Assembly: GCF_012927205.1 (NCBI RefSeq)
Contig: NZ_JABBGC010000004.1
Location: 434,001-498,000 of the forward strand
Length of the DNA stretch: 64,000 nt
Reading direction: 5' to 3'
Source of the DNA: Chitinophaga fulva
GTDB lineage: Bacteria > Bacteroidota > Bacteroidia > Chitinophagales > Chitinophagaceae
Part shown: positions 9,881 to 19,232 of the stretch, one piece after another
Numbering within the stretch: the first letter of the stretch is position 1
Layout: the number at the start of each line of letters is the position of its first letter
The notes under the pieces: generated by a model
What the model was told of the DNA's origin: nothing
Seen by the model: the letters and a program-made list of their open reading frames with translations, nothing else
Database searches by the model: none
Position numbers and translations under genes: made by a program

Positions 9881-9921
9881 AAAAAATCCCCCATTGATAT
9901 TTTATCAATGGGGGATTTTTT
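9881..9921. terminator. Bidirectional intrinsic terminator between gap and susD of locus 1
   Basis: Arms 9881-9898 and 9904-9921 are perfectly complementary over 18 bp, with a five-base loop. An A-run leads in and a T-run trails, so it can stop transcription of gap on the plus strand and of the susD gene on the minus strand. Confidence 0.93.
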
Positions 9922-9938
9922 ATGTGATCTGTTATTGT

Positions 9939-11678
9939 TTACTGGTAATTGTAATTGTTCCAGTAAGGCAGTACGCCACGTTGGTTAGCGGGTACCCAGA
10001 AGATCGGGGAAGTAGTATTGTTTTCGTTGGCCACTTTCGCGAAGTTATCCGGATTGTTGGTCAGCTCCACAGTAGGATAGTGCACTCTCTCCGGCATCGG
10101 TTTCCATACGGAAGCATGCCAGGTGAAAGGCTCCAGTTTCGGGTGACGGGTCCTTCTCAGTTCAGCCCACAGTTCATATGGTTGCAGCAGGTTGAGGTGG
10201 ATATATTTCTGCTGCATCAGGATTTCCATTTTGTCTTCCAGTGTAGGCGCTGCCACAAATTTGGCTTTGATATTGTCGCCCCAGCCATAGACGATAGCAT
10301 CGGTAGGCTTGGAAGGGTACAGTACGGAATCCCGCGTGCCCCGTCCATAGGTGCTGAGCTGGTTGAGGTAGTACCAGAAATTAGTGGAATGCACCACTTC
10401 ATCTTTGATATGCTCTTCGGCGGCTTTGCCGGTATTACCCAGATTTTTCAGCGCAATCTCAGCCAGCAGCAGGTCCAGTTCACCCAGGGTTACCATATAC
10501 ACCGGCAGGTTTTCATTGCGGTGCAGTGTGATATGGCTATACATGGATTTAGCGTTTGTAGACAGGGAAGAAGCGAGGTTGTCTGCAAATGCATAATACT
10601 TCTGTCCGCTGTTGTAGAGTGCAGTCTGCTCTTCGATATTGGCGGAAACACCACGGTAATCTTTGAATTTGGTAGGCATCGCCAGTACCGGCAGGCGTGG
10701 GTCATCAATACCAGGTTGATAGGTGGAGTCACCATAGTTCAACCGTTTCATGATGATATTGGGAATGAAAGACGCATAGGTGTTTTCATAAAGGCCACGT
10801 TGCCAGGTACCTCCGCCGAGTACATCGATCTTATACCACATGGTCCAGGTAAGATCAGTGGTAGGCAGAGGTTTGCCTAATGCTTCCTGTATCAAAGGTT
10901 TGGCATATGCTTCATCTACTCCGGCCATACGTACCAGCATTTTCAGGCGGGTGAAGTTGATGAATGCCACCCATTTATTGATATCTCCCTTAAACGCGTA
11001 ATCCTGTTGCTGAAAAACTGTTTTGGCGGGATCAGACATCTGGCTGAAAGCAGTCGGCAGTGTGTTGACCAGTCCGCCCAGATCGGCAATGATAGACTGG
11101 TATACCTGTTTGGGATCATCATACTTCGGGAAGAGGTATTGTGTACCGCCTTTTACGCCCTGAAAAGCGTCGAAGTAAGGAATGGAGTTGAAGAAATCCA
11201 CCAGTTTGCCACATTGGTACAACTTCACGAAGGTGGCCAGTTTCAGGTATACATCGCCATCCTGTTTCATTTGACCGGTACGCAGTTCTACGGAGTCTTT
11301 AATGACTTCATAGTTTTTCAGTTTAGTATAGCTGTTCTGGAAATAGGACTGGCCGGAGATGGGGAAATCATCGAAGCCGTTGCCGCTGACCAGGTCATTG
11401 TAGCTGCTGAACCAATCGTAGCGATAGGAGATGTACCGTTGTGCCACCTGTCCGTAGCCGGTGATGCTGGTACCGCCATTGAGGAGGTAATACCATTCTC
11501 CATAGTCCTGCACAAATATTTTGTTGTTGGTGATCAGCTGTGTGAACAACCCGGGTACTACGTCGGTAACGGAGGCGTTCAGTTTGTCCGGGTCATAGAA
11601 CCTTTTCTCCACATCTTTTTTACAGGCTGTGAAGGTAGCGAGGGCCATCATGGCTATATACAAGTATGATTTTTTCAT
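9939..11678 (-). CDS. SusD-like_2 family outer-membrane nutrient-binding lipoprotein (locus 1)
   Basis: A 579-residue protein with a lipoprotein signal peptide whose lipobox ends at Cys19 (FTAC), so it is anchored to the outer membrane. The pattern FYDPDKLNASVTDVVPGLFTQL near the N-terminus, and the helical TPR-like body that follows, resemble the SusD-like_2 group rather than the RagB type. SusD proteins cap a SusC channel and capture the nutrient. The gene ends locus 1 and is 18 bp downstream of its susC. No degradative enzyme follows; the next thing downstream is the shared terminator with gap. The substrate therefore cannot be predicted, although SusD-like_2 systems often serve peptides or small glycans. 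Confidence 0.9.
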   Translation of the reverse strand: MKKSYLYIAMMALATFTACKKDVEKRFYDPDKLNASVTDVVPGLFTQLITNNKIFVQDYGEWYYLLNGGTSITGYGQVAQRYISYRYDWFSSYNDLVSGNGFDDFPISGQSYFQNSYTKLKNYEVIKDSVELRTGQMKQDGDVYLKLATFVKLYQCGKLVDFFNSIPYFDAFQGVKGGTQYLFPKYDDPKQVYQSIIADLGGLVNTLPTAFSQMSDPAKTVFQQQDYAFKGDINKWVAFINFTRLKMLVRMAGVDEAYAKPLIQEALGKPLPTTDLTWTMWYKIDVLGGGTWQRGLYENTYASFIPNIIMKRLNYGDSTYQPGIDDPRLPVLAMPTKFKDYRGVSANIEEQTALYNSGQKYYAFADNLASSLSTNAKSMYSHITLHRNENLPVYMVTLGELDLLLAEIALKNLGNTGKAAEEHIKDEVVHSTNFWYYLNQLSTYGRGTRDSVLYPSKPTDAIVYGWGDNIKAKFVAAPTLEDKMEILMQQKYIHLNLLQPYELWAELRRTRHPKLEPFTWHASVWKPMPERVHYPTVELTNNPDNFAKVANENNTTSPIFWVPANQRGVLPYWNNYNYQ

Positions 11679-11696
11679 GTTGTAGTTTTTTATGCG

Positions 11697-14600
11697 TTAG
11701 AAAGCAACGTTCAGTCCCAGGGAGAAAGTGCGCAGTGTTGGATAAATGCTGTTTTCCACATAAGAGTCCGCACCCAGCGCGCCTTCCGGATCGATGTTGG
11801 GAATGGATTTATAGAGATAAAACAGGTTACGTGCTGCTGCGGTGATAACCAGTTTTTGCACCTTCGCGCGTCTTACCAGCTCGCGTGGTACCTCATAAGA
11901 GAGTGCTACTTCCCTTACTTTGATGTAGTTGTTTTTGTACAGACGGTCCGGCGGGAATGAAGTAGCCAGATCGTTGGCGTAGCTCATGTAGTAGCTGCTG
12001 GCGTTGGTCATCTGTGTGTTTGGTACAGATTTGCCGTTGCCATCCAGCATTACACCCGGGAGGACAATACCATCGTGGTATACACGGCCATTGGCTGCGC
12101 CGGCGGGAGCGGGCTGGTTATGTTGCCAGGGCACCATACTGCCATTGGCGTCGTAGTAATAAGCAAGACCGCCGTGTGCTTCATCCCTGTATTGGAGCGT
12201 GCTTTCCAGTTGACCTACACCGGTGAGGCGGTTGTTGGTATAAGAGAAGATGGTACCGCCGGATTTATAATCGAGACCAATGCGGAGGTTGAAATTTTTA
12301 TAATTGAAGTCGGATATGATACCACCGTAGAATTTAGGCATGATGTTACCGGCAACGATTGACTTCTGATTGTTAAGTGAATACATGCCGTTGGAGCCTA
12401 CGATTTTATTACCGGCATCGTCGCGGAGGTAGTCGTACATTACGATTTCGCCGTAGGGGCGTCCTTCATCCGCATGGATAGAAGCGGCGGAGCCATTGAT
12501 CAGGTTGGAGATCGGGTTGTTGGTTACGCCGGGATAGAGACGCATCACTTTAGAACCCTGGCTGGCAGCGTTCACGGTGATATCCCATCTGTAGTTTTTG
12601 CCCATGAGCGGCGTACCGGTAAGGCCCAGTTCAAGTCCCCATGCTTTCACGTCACCCACGTTGATTTTAAGCCCGGTAGAGCTGGAAGCGGGAGAGATAG
12701 GGAGGTTGAAGATCTGGTTATAACGGTGATTGCTATACGCGGAGAAATCGATCGTCAGGCGGTTGTCCTTAAAGAAAGAGTTGTTGATACCGATTTCAAA
12801 CTCCCTTTTACGTTCCGGTTTGAGGGCGCCGGGGAGGATAGCTTCGGGTGGTGTGACAGAAAGCGCGGTGGTATTGGATAACCGGGTGAAGCTATAGAGG
12901 TTGTTGGCAAAGTAGCGGCTGGTACCATTGCCCACATCGGCCCAGGACAGGCGGAGGGTACCGCTGTTCATTCCGGGAATAGCGAAACGTTCGGTGTAGT
13001 TCCAGTTGAGCGCTACACCGGGATAGAAGTATTTATTGTTTTCCGGAGGCAGGGTAGAGTTCCAGTCCATACGGCCCTGGAGTTCAAGGGTGAGCTCACT
13101 TTTCCAGGAGAGGGAAGCAGAGCCCAGCCAGCTATACAGCACGTCATTGCCACGGTTGAAGCTTCTGATTTGATAGAGATTGGCGGCAGAAGGTGTACCG
13201 GATTCATTGTTGAAAGAATACAGATCTGCGAAGTTAAGACCACCGATGGTGGAGCTGCCGAGATAATCGGAAGACCGCAGGCGGTAGGCGCCGCCGGTGT
13301 AGGCAAACAGGTGCAGCCTGTCCTGCATGAAAGAGCGGTTATAGTTAAGCAAAGCCTGGTAGGTTTGCACGGTAGAATTTTCCTTGGCTATACCGAAAGA
13401 ACCATTGGCTACGCTGGGCAGTATCCTGGTCACGCTTTTTTCGGTGGTGTAGGTGGTATTGTCGTAGTCAAGACCGGCCTGTCCCACGAGGAAGAGGTGA
13501 GGTGTGAAGTTCAGCGTTACTTTGGCAGACGTGATCATATGCACCTTATCATCCTTCAGGGAGTTTTTGGAGCGGTCCCACATAAAGCCACCCAGATTGG
13601 AGAAGGCGGTAGGCACACCGGCGAGGGAGAGATCGCGTTTGAATCCTGTCTGATCGGTGTAGAAAGGATAGATCCGGTTGTAGTCATAATCCAGTGGCAG
13701 GCCCCATGCAACAGAACCATCGTTGGAACCGCGGCGGTTCATGCTGGTGATGTTGTAAATATTGGAGATCACTTCAAAGCTGGCAAGATTGGATGCTTTG
13801 ATGTTACCGTTAAAGCTAAAGGTATTCCTTTTCTGCCAGGAGTTGTCGCCATTGATATCTTTATAGTAGTAGTTGGTATAAGAAGCACGCACATTTCCTT
13901 TGTCGTTGCTGCCGGCGATAGCTACGTTACCGGTAGTGGAGCGGCCGGTGTTAAAAAGCGACAGGAAGTTGTTGGTATGTGGTGAATTTTTTACCATGGA
14001 GCTGTCGTAGAACATGGCGTTAGCGCCATCGAATTTAGGGCCGAAGCTAAAGCGTTTGTTGGGAATGGTCCTGACCTTCTGTCCGTTCACGGTAGCATAT
14101 ACGGTATCATAGATGTCGTCACCGAGGCCGTACTGGTCCTGCAGTTTCAGGTAAGATACCGGTTGTTCATTGGTGTATTGGATAGATCCGGTCATGCCCA
14201 TGCCGGTGCTGTTACGGCCGCTTTTGGTGGTGATGAGCACCACGCCGTTGGCTGCATCGCTACCATACAATACAGTAGCTTTAGCGCCTTTGAGGATGAC
14301 CATGGATTCGATATCGGATGGGTTGATATCGTTGATGCCGGCGCCGTAATCGAAGCCCTGGCCTACTGGTCCGCCGATAGATGTTTTACGGTCGCTGAGG
14401 ATAACACCGTCTACCACGAACATCGGGCGGATGTTCTGGTCGGGGTTCATACTGGCAGCGCCGCGGATATTGATTTTGATACCGCCCTGGGGACCAGAGG
14501 CGCCCATGTTCACGCCTACGCCGGCAGCTTTACCGTAGAGGGCGAGGAAAGGGTTCATCGTGGTACCGGCTTTGGTCAGCTCTTCTCCCTGAATGGTGCT

Positions 14601-15371
14601 GATCGCATAACCCAGTGTGCCTTTGGGACGTTTGATGCCGAGGGCGGTCACCACCATCTCATTGAGTCCGCTGGAGGCGGCGTGCAGTACCACGTTGACA
14701 GTGTTGGAATTGCCCACGGTAATGGTGGTGGGCTGAAAGCCGATGGAGGAGAACACCAGCACCACATTTCCCTGTGGCACCTCCACGGAGAAGCGTCCGG
14801 AGGGATCTGTAGCACCGCCGGTTTTAGTACCTTTTACGAGGTAGGTAACACCGGGGATAGGGGTGCCGGTGCTGTCCTTTACCACGCCGGTTATTTTCCG
14901 TTTGTCCTGTGTTATCTCCGCGGGGGTGATGTCCCGTGTTTCTGCGCTAGCTTGCTTTTCTTTCAGCGCGATCACTTTACCGATGATTTCATAAGAGAAC
15001 GGCTGGTCCTGGAAAATAGCTGCCAGTGTACGTTCCAGCGTGGCATTTTGCACCTGTATATCTACCGGTTTGCTTTTTTTCAGCATGATGTCTTCATACC
15101 AGAAACTGTATCCTGATTGTTTTTTGATGTCTTCAAAAACGCTCAGGAGAGATGCATGTTTCCGGGATAGTGTGATCTGTTGCGACATAGAGCGGGCACT
15201 GATTTGCAGGCAGGCTACCGTCAGCAACAAGGTGACTATTTTGAGTTGCATGATCAGTCTTTTTTTGAAGGTGAGATGTGCACCGGATTTGCCTGTAACA
15301 AGTGAACGGTCAGGCATAGTTGAGCGTAGCCCTGGCACACGGAAGGGCCTTGCATGCTGGCAATATTTCAT
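11697..15371 (-). CDS. SusC-type TonB-dependent outer-membrane receptor with STN signalling domain (locus 1)
   Basis: The ATG at 15371 gives 1224 residues. A long N-terminal stretch precedes a hydrophobic signal segment (MQLKIVTLLLTVACLQ, from residue 41), a layout common in Chitinophaga SusC proteins; a start at 15251 is the alternative. The order is an STN (secretin/TonB N-terminal) domain at about 65-136, a carboxypeptidase-regulatory-like domain at about 150-230 (KRKITGVVKDSTG), a TonB box and plug beginning MVVTALGIKRPKG, then a beta-barrel ending in a C-terminal Phe (LNVAF). The STN domain would touch the FecR protein in the periplasm to report substrate. The gene lies 190 bp after the fecR gene and 18 bp before susD. 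The VVTALGI motif groups it with the locus 2 receptor. Confidence 0.93.
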   Translation of the reverse strand: MKYCQHARPFRVPGLRSTMPDRSLVTGKSGAHLTFKKRLIMQLKIVTLLLTVACLQISARSMSQQITLSRKHASLLSVFEDIKKQSGYSFWYEDIMLKKSKPVDIQVQNATLERTLAAIFQDQPFSYEIIGKVIALKEKQASAETRDITPAEITQDKRKITGVVKDSTGTPIPGVTYLVKGTKTGGATDPSGRFSVEVPQGNVVLVFSSIGFQPTTITVGNSNTVNVVLHAASSGLNEMVVTALGIKRPKGTLGYAISTIQGEELTKAGTTMNPFLALYGKAAGVGVNMGASGPQGGIKINIRGAASMNPDQNIRPMFVVDGVILSDRKTSIGGPVGQGFDYGAGINDINPSDIESMVILKGAKATVLYGSDAANGVVLITTKSGRNSTGMGMTGSIQYTNEQPVSYLKLQDQYGLGDDIYDTVYATVNGQKVRTIPNKRFSFGPKFDGANAMFYDSSMVKNSPHTNNFLSLFNTGRSTTGNVAIAGSNDKGNVRASYTNYYYKDINGDNSWQKRNTFSFNGNIKASNLASFEVISNIYNITSMNRRGSNDGSVAWGLPLDYDYNRIYPFYTDQTGFKRDLSLAGVPTAFSNLGGFMWDRSKNSLKDDKVHMITSAKVTLNFTPHLFLVGQAGLDYDNTTYTTEKSVTRILPSVANGSFGIAKENSTVQTYQALLNYNRSFMQDRLHLFAYTGGAYRLRSSDYLGSSTIGGLNFADLYSFNNESGTPSAANLYQIRSFNRGNDVLYSWLGSASLSWKSELTLELQGRMDWNSTLPPENNKYFYPGVALNWNYTERFAIPGMNSGTLRLSWADVGNGTSRYFANNLYSFTRLSNTTALSVTPPEAILPGALKPERKREFEIGINNSFFKDNRLTIDFSAYSNHRYNQIFNLPISPASSSTGLKINVGDVKAWGLELGLTGTPLMGKNYRWDITVNAASQGSKVMRLYPGVTNNPISNLINGSAASIHADEGRPYGEIVMYDYLRDDAGNKIVGSNGMYSLNNQKSIVAGNIMPKFYGGIISDFNYKNFNLRIGLDYKSGGTIFSYTNNRLTGVGQLESTLQYRDEAHGGLAYYYDANGSMVPWQHNQPAPAGAANGRVYHDGIVLPGVMLDGNGKSVPNTQMTNASSYYMSYANDLATSFPPDRLYKNNYIKVREVALSYEVPRELVRRAKVQKLVITAAARNLFYLYKSIPNIDPEGALGADSYVENSIYPTLRTFSLGLNVAF

Positions 15372-15436
15372 ACATTTGGGATGTTTGAGTTGATAAAGTT
15401 GGATACAGAGAAGTGTCACACCGGCTCAGGCATTTT

Positions 15437-15464
15437 ACCAGGGGCGGGTGAGAGCGCTCCTGGT
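15437..15464. repeat. Stem-loop in the fecR-susC gap of locus 1
   Basis: Arms 15437-15446 and 15455-15464 pair over 10 bp as written on the plus strand, with one G-T wobble. On the minus-strand transcript the wobble becomes an A-C mismatch. The loop is eight bases. T-richness follows only on the plus strand, so for the uptake operon it is not a clean terminator. It may be a processing or attenuation element. Confidence 0.5.
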
Positions 15465-15473
15465 TTTTTTGCA

Positions 15474-15487
15474 CTGTGCCGGCACAG
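15474..15487. promoter_or_regulatory. Perfect 14-bp palindrome upstream of susC (locus 1)
   Basis: CTGTGCCGGCACAG reads the same on both strands and lies beside the stem-loop in the fecR-susC gap. A palindrome without a loop is more like a dimeric protein binding site than an RNA hairpin. No cognate regulator can be named. Confidence 0.4.
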
Positions 15488-15561
15488 ATCTCTTAGGGAC
15501 CTTTGTGCATGTCGTACAATTTGATTTTGGTTGTGTTTAAATGATGCTAAAGTTGTTTTTA

Positions 15562-16725
15562 CTACATGACGATTAATTTTTCCGCTTCCAGTTTGAAATG
15601 AATCTTGCTGATTTCGAGCAGGCGTAAAAGTGCCGACAGATCTGCTGTTCTTGGGATGTCACCGGTGAAGGTGCGGGTGGGCACGTCTCCTTTAAACACT
15701 ACTTCGATGTTGTACCAGCGTTCCACCTGTCGCATGATAGTGCGGATATCGGCGCTTCTGAAGGAGATCAGGCCGTTTTTCCAGGCTACAGCGAGGTCGG
15801 TGTCTGCATGGTCGATAATTTCCATGGTACCGTTTCCGTTGATCAGTGATTGTTGTCCCGGTTTAAGGAGATGATGTGCCGATTGCCGGCTTACCTTGAC
15901 AGATCCCTGTAAAAGTGTTGTTCTGATGTTATTTTCATTGTTGTAGGCCATGATGTTGAAGCTGGTGCCGAGTACCGCTACGGCTGTTTCACCGGTGTTG
16001 ACAAAAAACGGCTGGGCAGCATTGGGTTGGATTTCAAAGTAAGCCTCCCCGTTGAGGGTAACCTGTCTTGTTGGTCCGGTGAAGTTGGTCGGGTATTGCA
16101 GGGATGAAGCTGCGTTGAGCCATACCCGTGAGCCATCGGGAAGTACGAGGCTGTATTGCCCGCCTTTAGGTGTGCGGAGCGTGTTCCAGCTGACAGTAGT
16201 ATTGGCAGGAGCGGATGGCGACTTATAGGTGAGCCGGCCTGCATTGGTTTGCAGGCTTACGGGTCCCTGTTGTGCCACTTGCCCGTTCATATTGCTGTCC
16301 AGTTCAATGTTTTGGCCATTGGCCAGGGTGAGGATGGCTTTATCTGAACCAGGCAGGAAGATTTTATGCTGCGCCGTTGCTGCCAGTGTCGGTTTTTTAC
16401 GCTGGCGTATCCAGAGGACGGTGGCGCCGGCCAGTACCAGCAGCAGAATGGCCGCTGCAGCCCTGTAGCTTCGATAAAACGTTTTAGCCAACGGGCGTTT
16501 GGTAGTGTTAGCGGAGAGGATACGGGCCAGCATGGCGTCCGACTGTGTGTCGAATACTTGTTGGTCTGTTTCGGCGGATTGTACCCATGCTTCTTCTATC
16601 ATCCATTCGAGCTGCGCATCCTGATCATCGGAGCCGAGAAATGTTTTCAGCTCTTCCAGTTCAGCGGAAGTGGCAGTACGGGTAGTGTACTGGCTTAACA
16701 GGTATTTTAATCTGTTGTTGTCCAT
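15562..16725 (-). CDS. FecR-family anti-sigma factor (locus 1)
   Basis: 387 residues from the ATG at 16725 (MDNNRLKYLL); the frame extends two codons further to a TTG. A cytoplasmic N-terminal part (about residues 1-85) would bind the sigma factor. One membrane segment near residues 90-107 (AAAAILLLVLAGATVLW) follows. The periplasmic FecR domain (LVLPDGSRVWLNAASSL, GEAYFEI) and a C-terminal DUF4974-type domain (QVERWYNIEVVFKG) would receive the signal from the SusC STN domain. It is the long subtype, with an internal TLRTPKGGQY motif like the locus 4 protein. The gene follows the sigma gene by 159 bp, a gap that contains a repeated hairpin element. Confidence 0.93.
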   Translation of the reverse strand: MDNNRLKYLLSQYTTRTATSAELEELKTFLGSDDQDAQLEWMIEEAWVQSAETDQQVFDTQSDAMLARILSANTTKRPLAKTFYRSYRAAAAILLLVLAGATVLWIRQRKKPTLAATAQHKIFLPGSDKAILTLANGQNIELDSNMNGQVAQQGPVSLQTNAGRLTYKSPSAPANTTVSWNTLRTPKGGQYSLVLPDGSRVWLNAASSLQYPTNFTGPTRQVTLNGEAYFEIQPNAAQPFFVNTGETAVAVLGTSFNIMAYNNENNIRTTLLQGSVKVSRQSAHHLLKPGQQSLINGNGTMEIIDHADTDLAVAWKNGLISFRSADIRTIMRQVERWYNIEVVFKGDVPTRTFTGDIPRTADLSALLRLLEISKIHFKLEAEKLIVM

Positions 16726-16810
16726 CAGCAAAAGTGAATCTATCTATATAGACAGCGGGAGGGGGTAAAAAGAGGTAATGGAGAAAAAAAAATTTTTTCA
16801 GAGTGTAAAA

Positions 16811-16879
16811 GGTGGTCATCTCCCGAAGGGAAATCGATATAAAAAAGAAAGTCGGGGGTGGTCATCTCCCGAAGGGAAA
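16811..16879. repeat. 23-bp perfect direct repeat with internal small hairpins between sigma and fecR genes (locus 1)
   Basis: The 23-base sequence starting GGTGGTCATCTCCCGAAGGG occurs at 16811-16833 and again at 16857-16879, 46 bp apart. Each copy contains TCCCGAAGGGA, a 4-bp stem with a GAA loop. The second copy ends six bases before the sigma gene's stop codon. The two copies look like a local duplication or a small dispersed element. Confidence 0.7.
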
Positions 16880-16884
16880 AACAG

Positions 16885-17475
16885 TTACTTAGGAAAGAAC
16901 AATAGCAATAGCAGATTGGTTTCCGGGTGCGTCAGCGCATAACTGCGGATGGCGCGGAGGGCCAATACCATGTGTTTTTTCACGGTTTCCCGGGAGATGG
17001 CCATCCGTTCTGCAATTTCAGCCTGTCTCAGGCCTTCATCGCGACTGAGCAGATATACCCGTTGCCGTTGTGCCGGCAGTTCTGCAATAGCCTGATCAAT
17101 GATACGGCGATAGCGGGCATCCATGGTTTCTTCAAATGGGTTGCCGGTATCAGCGGCGATGGTCATTTCCCATTGTTGTTTATGTTCCAGTTCGCGGCCC
17201 AGCTTTTTAAGGAAGGAGTAGGTATAGTTTTTAGCAGTTGTATAGAGGTAGGAATGAAAATGGCTTACCTGGCTGAGTTTGTCGCGCTTTTCCCAGATGC
17301 GGATAAATACTTCCTGTACGATCTCTTCCGCCATAGACAAGGAACCGGTGAGCTGATATACAAAGGCGCCGAGCCTTTGGTGGTAGGTATGAAAGAGGCG
17401 GGCAAACGCAGCCTCATCGCCTTGCGATACTAATAATAGTAAATCGTGTTCACTATTTAATTGTTTATTGTCCAA
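16885..17475 (-). CDS. ECF sigma-70 factor (locus 1)
   Basis: 196 residues. The sigma-2 region holds DEAAFARLFHTYHQRL and AEEIVQEVFIRIWEKR. The sigma-4 region holds a helix-turn-helix near residues 150-180 (RQAEIAERMAISRETVKKHM). The start is a TTG at 17475: an in-frame TAG lies three codons upstream and the next in-frame ATG is inside region 2, so an alternative start codon is forced. The protein would direct RNA polymerase to locus 1 promoters when released by FecR. The hydrophobic C-terminal tail (LLLLLFFPK) is unusual. It is the first gene of the minus-strand locus. Confidence 0.92.
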   Translation of the reverse strand: MDNKQLNSEHDLLLLVSQGDEAAFARLFHTYHQRLGAFVYQLTGSLSMAEEIVQEVFIRIWEKRDKLSQVSHFHSYLYTTAKNYTYSFLKKLGRELEHKQQWEMTIAADTGNPFEETMDARYRRIIDQAIAELPAQRQRVYLLSRDEGLRQAEIAERMAISRETVKKHMVLALRAIRSYALTHPETNLLLLLFFPK

Positions 17476-17578
17476 GTGAAAAAACTATAAACGGCTCTCT
17501 GTTTTGGTTGACTACGCGATAAATATAGACAATTACGAATTACCAACATCGAAAAGCGAAAAAAAGCGCATAAAAAAA

Positions 17579-17613
17579 CGAAGATCATGCAGAGATTATC
17601 CGTATGATCTTCG
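17579..17613 (-). terminator. Intrinsic terminator of the FAD oxidoreductase gene
   Basis: Arms 17579-17588 and 17604-17613 (CGAAGATCAT / ATGATCTTCG) pair perfectly over 10 bp. On the minus strand the stem is followed by a T-run, and it lies 18 bp after the stop of the gene that ends at 17631. Confidence 0.8.
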
Positions 17614-17630
17614 CTATGGTTAATTGGAGG

Positions 17631-19232
17631 TTATTTTTTCTCTTCGTGATATTCCTGTTCGGTATTGATAGACCATATATTGGCTTTATCGGTGATACCG
17701 GCAGCGATATTGTCTACCGCCACCATGGCCGTTAGCATGGAGTGGTCGGAGTTATTGTATTTGTGCATGCCATTGCGGCCTACGAGGAAGAGGTTACCGA
17801 AAGTGTCGAGATAGTGGCGTATTTCATCGAACCGTGTATAGGTGCCGAAATAAGCCGGATAGGTTTTTTCCATGCGGAGCACGGTGGCATCGAGTACATC
17901 TTCCTTCCGGGCCAGCCCTATTTTGCAGAGTTCGTGTATGGCTGTTTCCCTGATTTCATTGTCGGTCAGTTCCCAGAAGTCATCGCCTTTGTTACAGAAA
18001 TATTCCATGCCTACCCAGGTGGTATCGGGATCTTTTACCATGAATGGGCTCCAGTTGTTGAACAGTTGTAACCGGCCCACCTTCACATCTTTTTCCTGGA
18101 TATAAATCCAGGTGTCATTGAGGGTGATGGGCTGATGACTACGTGTTTTAGCATCTTCGAAGCTGAGGTTCTTCAGCAGGATGCCGATGGTGATAAAATC
18201 GCGGTATTGCAGGCCGGCAGCTATTTCGCGGACATTGGCCGGTACATCGGCTTTGATGCCTGCCACCAGTTCCTGTACCGGCATGGTGGAGAAGAAATAA
18301 TCACCTTCCAGTACGGTTGTTTCGCCGGTGGTTTTATCCAGCGCTTCGATAGCAGTGATGCGGTTGCCTTCCGTGCGGATGCCCACCACATCGTGTTGCA
18401 TGAGCAGTGTGGCGCCCTGTGACGTCACCTGGCGGGCCACTTCTTCCCACAGTTGGCCGGGGCCATGTTTGGGATAAAGGAACTGTTCGATGAGGCTGGT
18501 CTCCACATTTTTCTGTTTGATGTCTTTGGGTTTGCTGGCATTCCAGGCGGCCTTGGCGGCGTGTGCGATCGCTTTACCGATAGAGATGCCTTTGATGCGT
18601 TGTGCGCCCCACTCTGCGGATATTTCATTGCAGGGAACGCCCCATACCTTTTCTGTGTAATGTTTAAAGAACAACAGATAGAGTGTTTTCCCGAAGCGGT
18701 TGATCATAAAATCTTCCAGCGACTTTTCCGGTTTTTTAGGGAACAGCTGTGCATACAGGTAAGAGATCATGATCCGGATGGTGGTGATGATGCCCAGTTT
18801 GCGCAGCGTATCGATCGACAGCTGTATGGGATAGGTAAAGAATTTTTTAAGGAAGTAGATACGGGACAGGCGTTTTCTGACCAGCATCACCAGGTCGGGG
18901 TTTTCGGCGACGAGGGTATCTGTTTCTCCGTTTTTCTGCGGCACTTTTACTTCCCTTGTTTTTTGCTGATAGCTGATGGTGAATATTTCAGCCGCTTCTT
19001 TGTCCAGCGGCATGACGGTCATCCACCAGTCCATGACGCGGTCAGATTTTGAGAAGAACCGGTGCCCGCCTATATCGATACGGTTACCTTTATAGTTGAC
19101 CGTTTTGGAAATGCCGCCAATATCTGTGCTTTTTTCCAGGATGATGGGCATTATATCTGTGCGTTGGAGAAGTTCATAGGCAGCAGTAAGGCCGGCAGGC
19201 CCTGCACCGATGATAATGGCTTTCTTTTGCAT
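17631..19232 (-). CDS. NAD(P)/FAD-dependent oxidoreductase, amine oxidase / UDP-galactopyranose mutase-like
   Basis: 533 residues. The N-terminus has a dinucleotide-binding motif GAGPAGLTAAYEL followed by an acidic residue (ILEKS), then GGISKTVNYKGNRIDIGGHRFF, typical of the flavin amine oxidase / protoporphyrinogen oxidase / Glf superfamily. The C-terminus has a second FAD contact (NLFLVGRNGMHKYNNSDHSM). No signal peptide is seen. In many genomes such proteins lie near polysaccharide biosynthesis genes, and a role in modifying a nucleotide-sugar or isoprenoid-like substrate is possible. The true reaction cannot be read from sequence alone. It is transcribed alone, with a terminator behind it. 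Confidence 0.8.
   Translation of the reverse strand: MQKKAIIIGAGPAGLTAAYELLQRTDIMPIILEKSTDIGGISKTVNYKGNRIDIGGHRFFSKSDRVMDWWMTVMPLDKEAAEIFTISYQQKTREVKVPQKNGETDTLVAENPDLVMLVRKRLSRIYFLKKFFTYPIQLSIDTLRKLGIITTIRIMISYLYAQLFPKKPEKSLEDFMINRFGKTLYLLFFKHYTEKVWGVPCNEISAEWGAQRIKGISIGKAIAHAAKAAWNASKPKDIKQKNVETSLIEQFLYPKHGPGQLWEEVARQVTSQGATLLMQHDVVGIRTEGNRITAIEALDKTTGETTVLEGDYFFSTMPVQELVAGIKADVPANVREIAAGLQYRDFITIGILLKNLSFEDAKTRSHQPITLNDTWIYIQEKDVKVGRLQLFNNWSPFMVKDPDTTWVGMEYFCNKGDDFWELTDNEIRETAIHELCKIGLARKEDVLDATVLRMEKTYPAYFGTYTRFDEIRHYLDTFGNLFLVGRNGMHKYNNSDHSMLTAMVAVDNIAAGITDKANIWSINTEQEYHEEKK

Noticed and set aside
9894..10880. A 328-residue plus-strand frame opposite susD of locus 1
   Set aside because: It begins inside the terminator and is opposite a clear SusD gene; no recognisable domain.
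11007..15116. Long open frames on the plus strand opposite the locus 1 susC/susD genes (for example 14163-15116 and 13170-13985)
   Set aside because: They mirror real minus-strand genes, have odd composition rich in Gly, His and Val, and show no family motif. Codon bias of the real genes creates such shadows.
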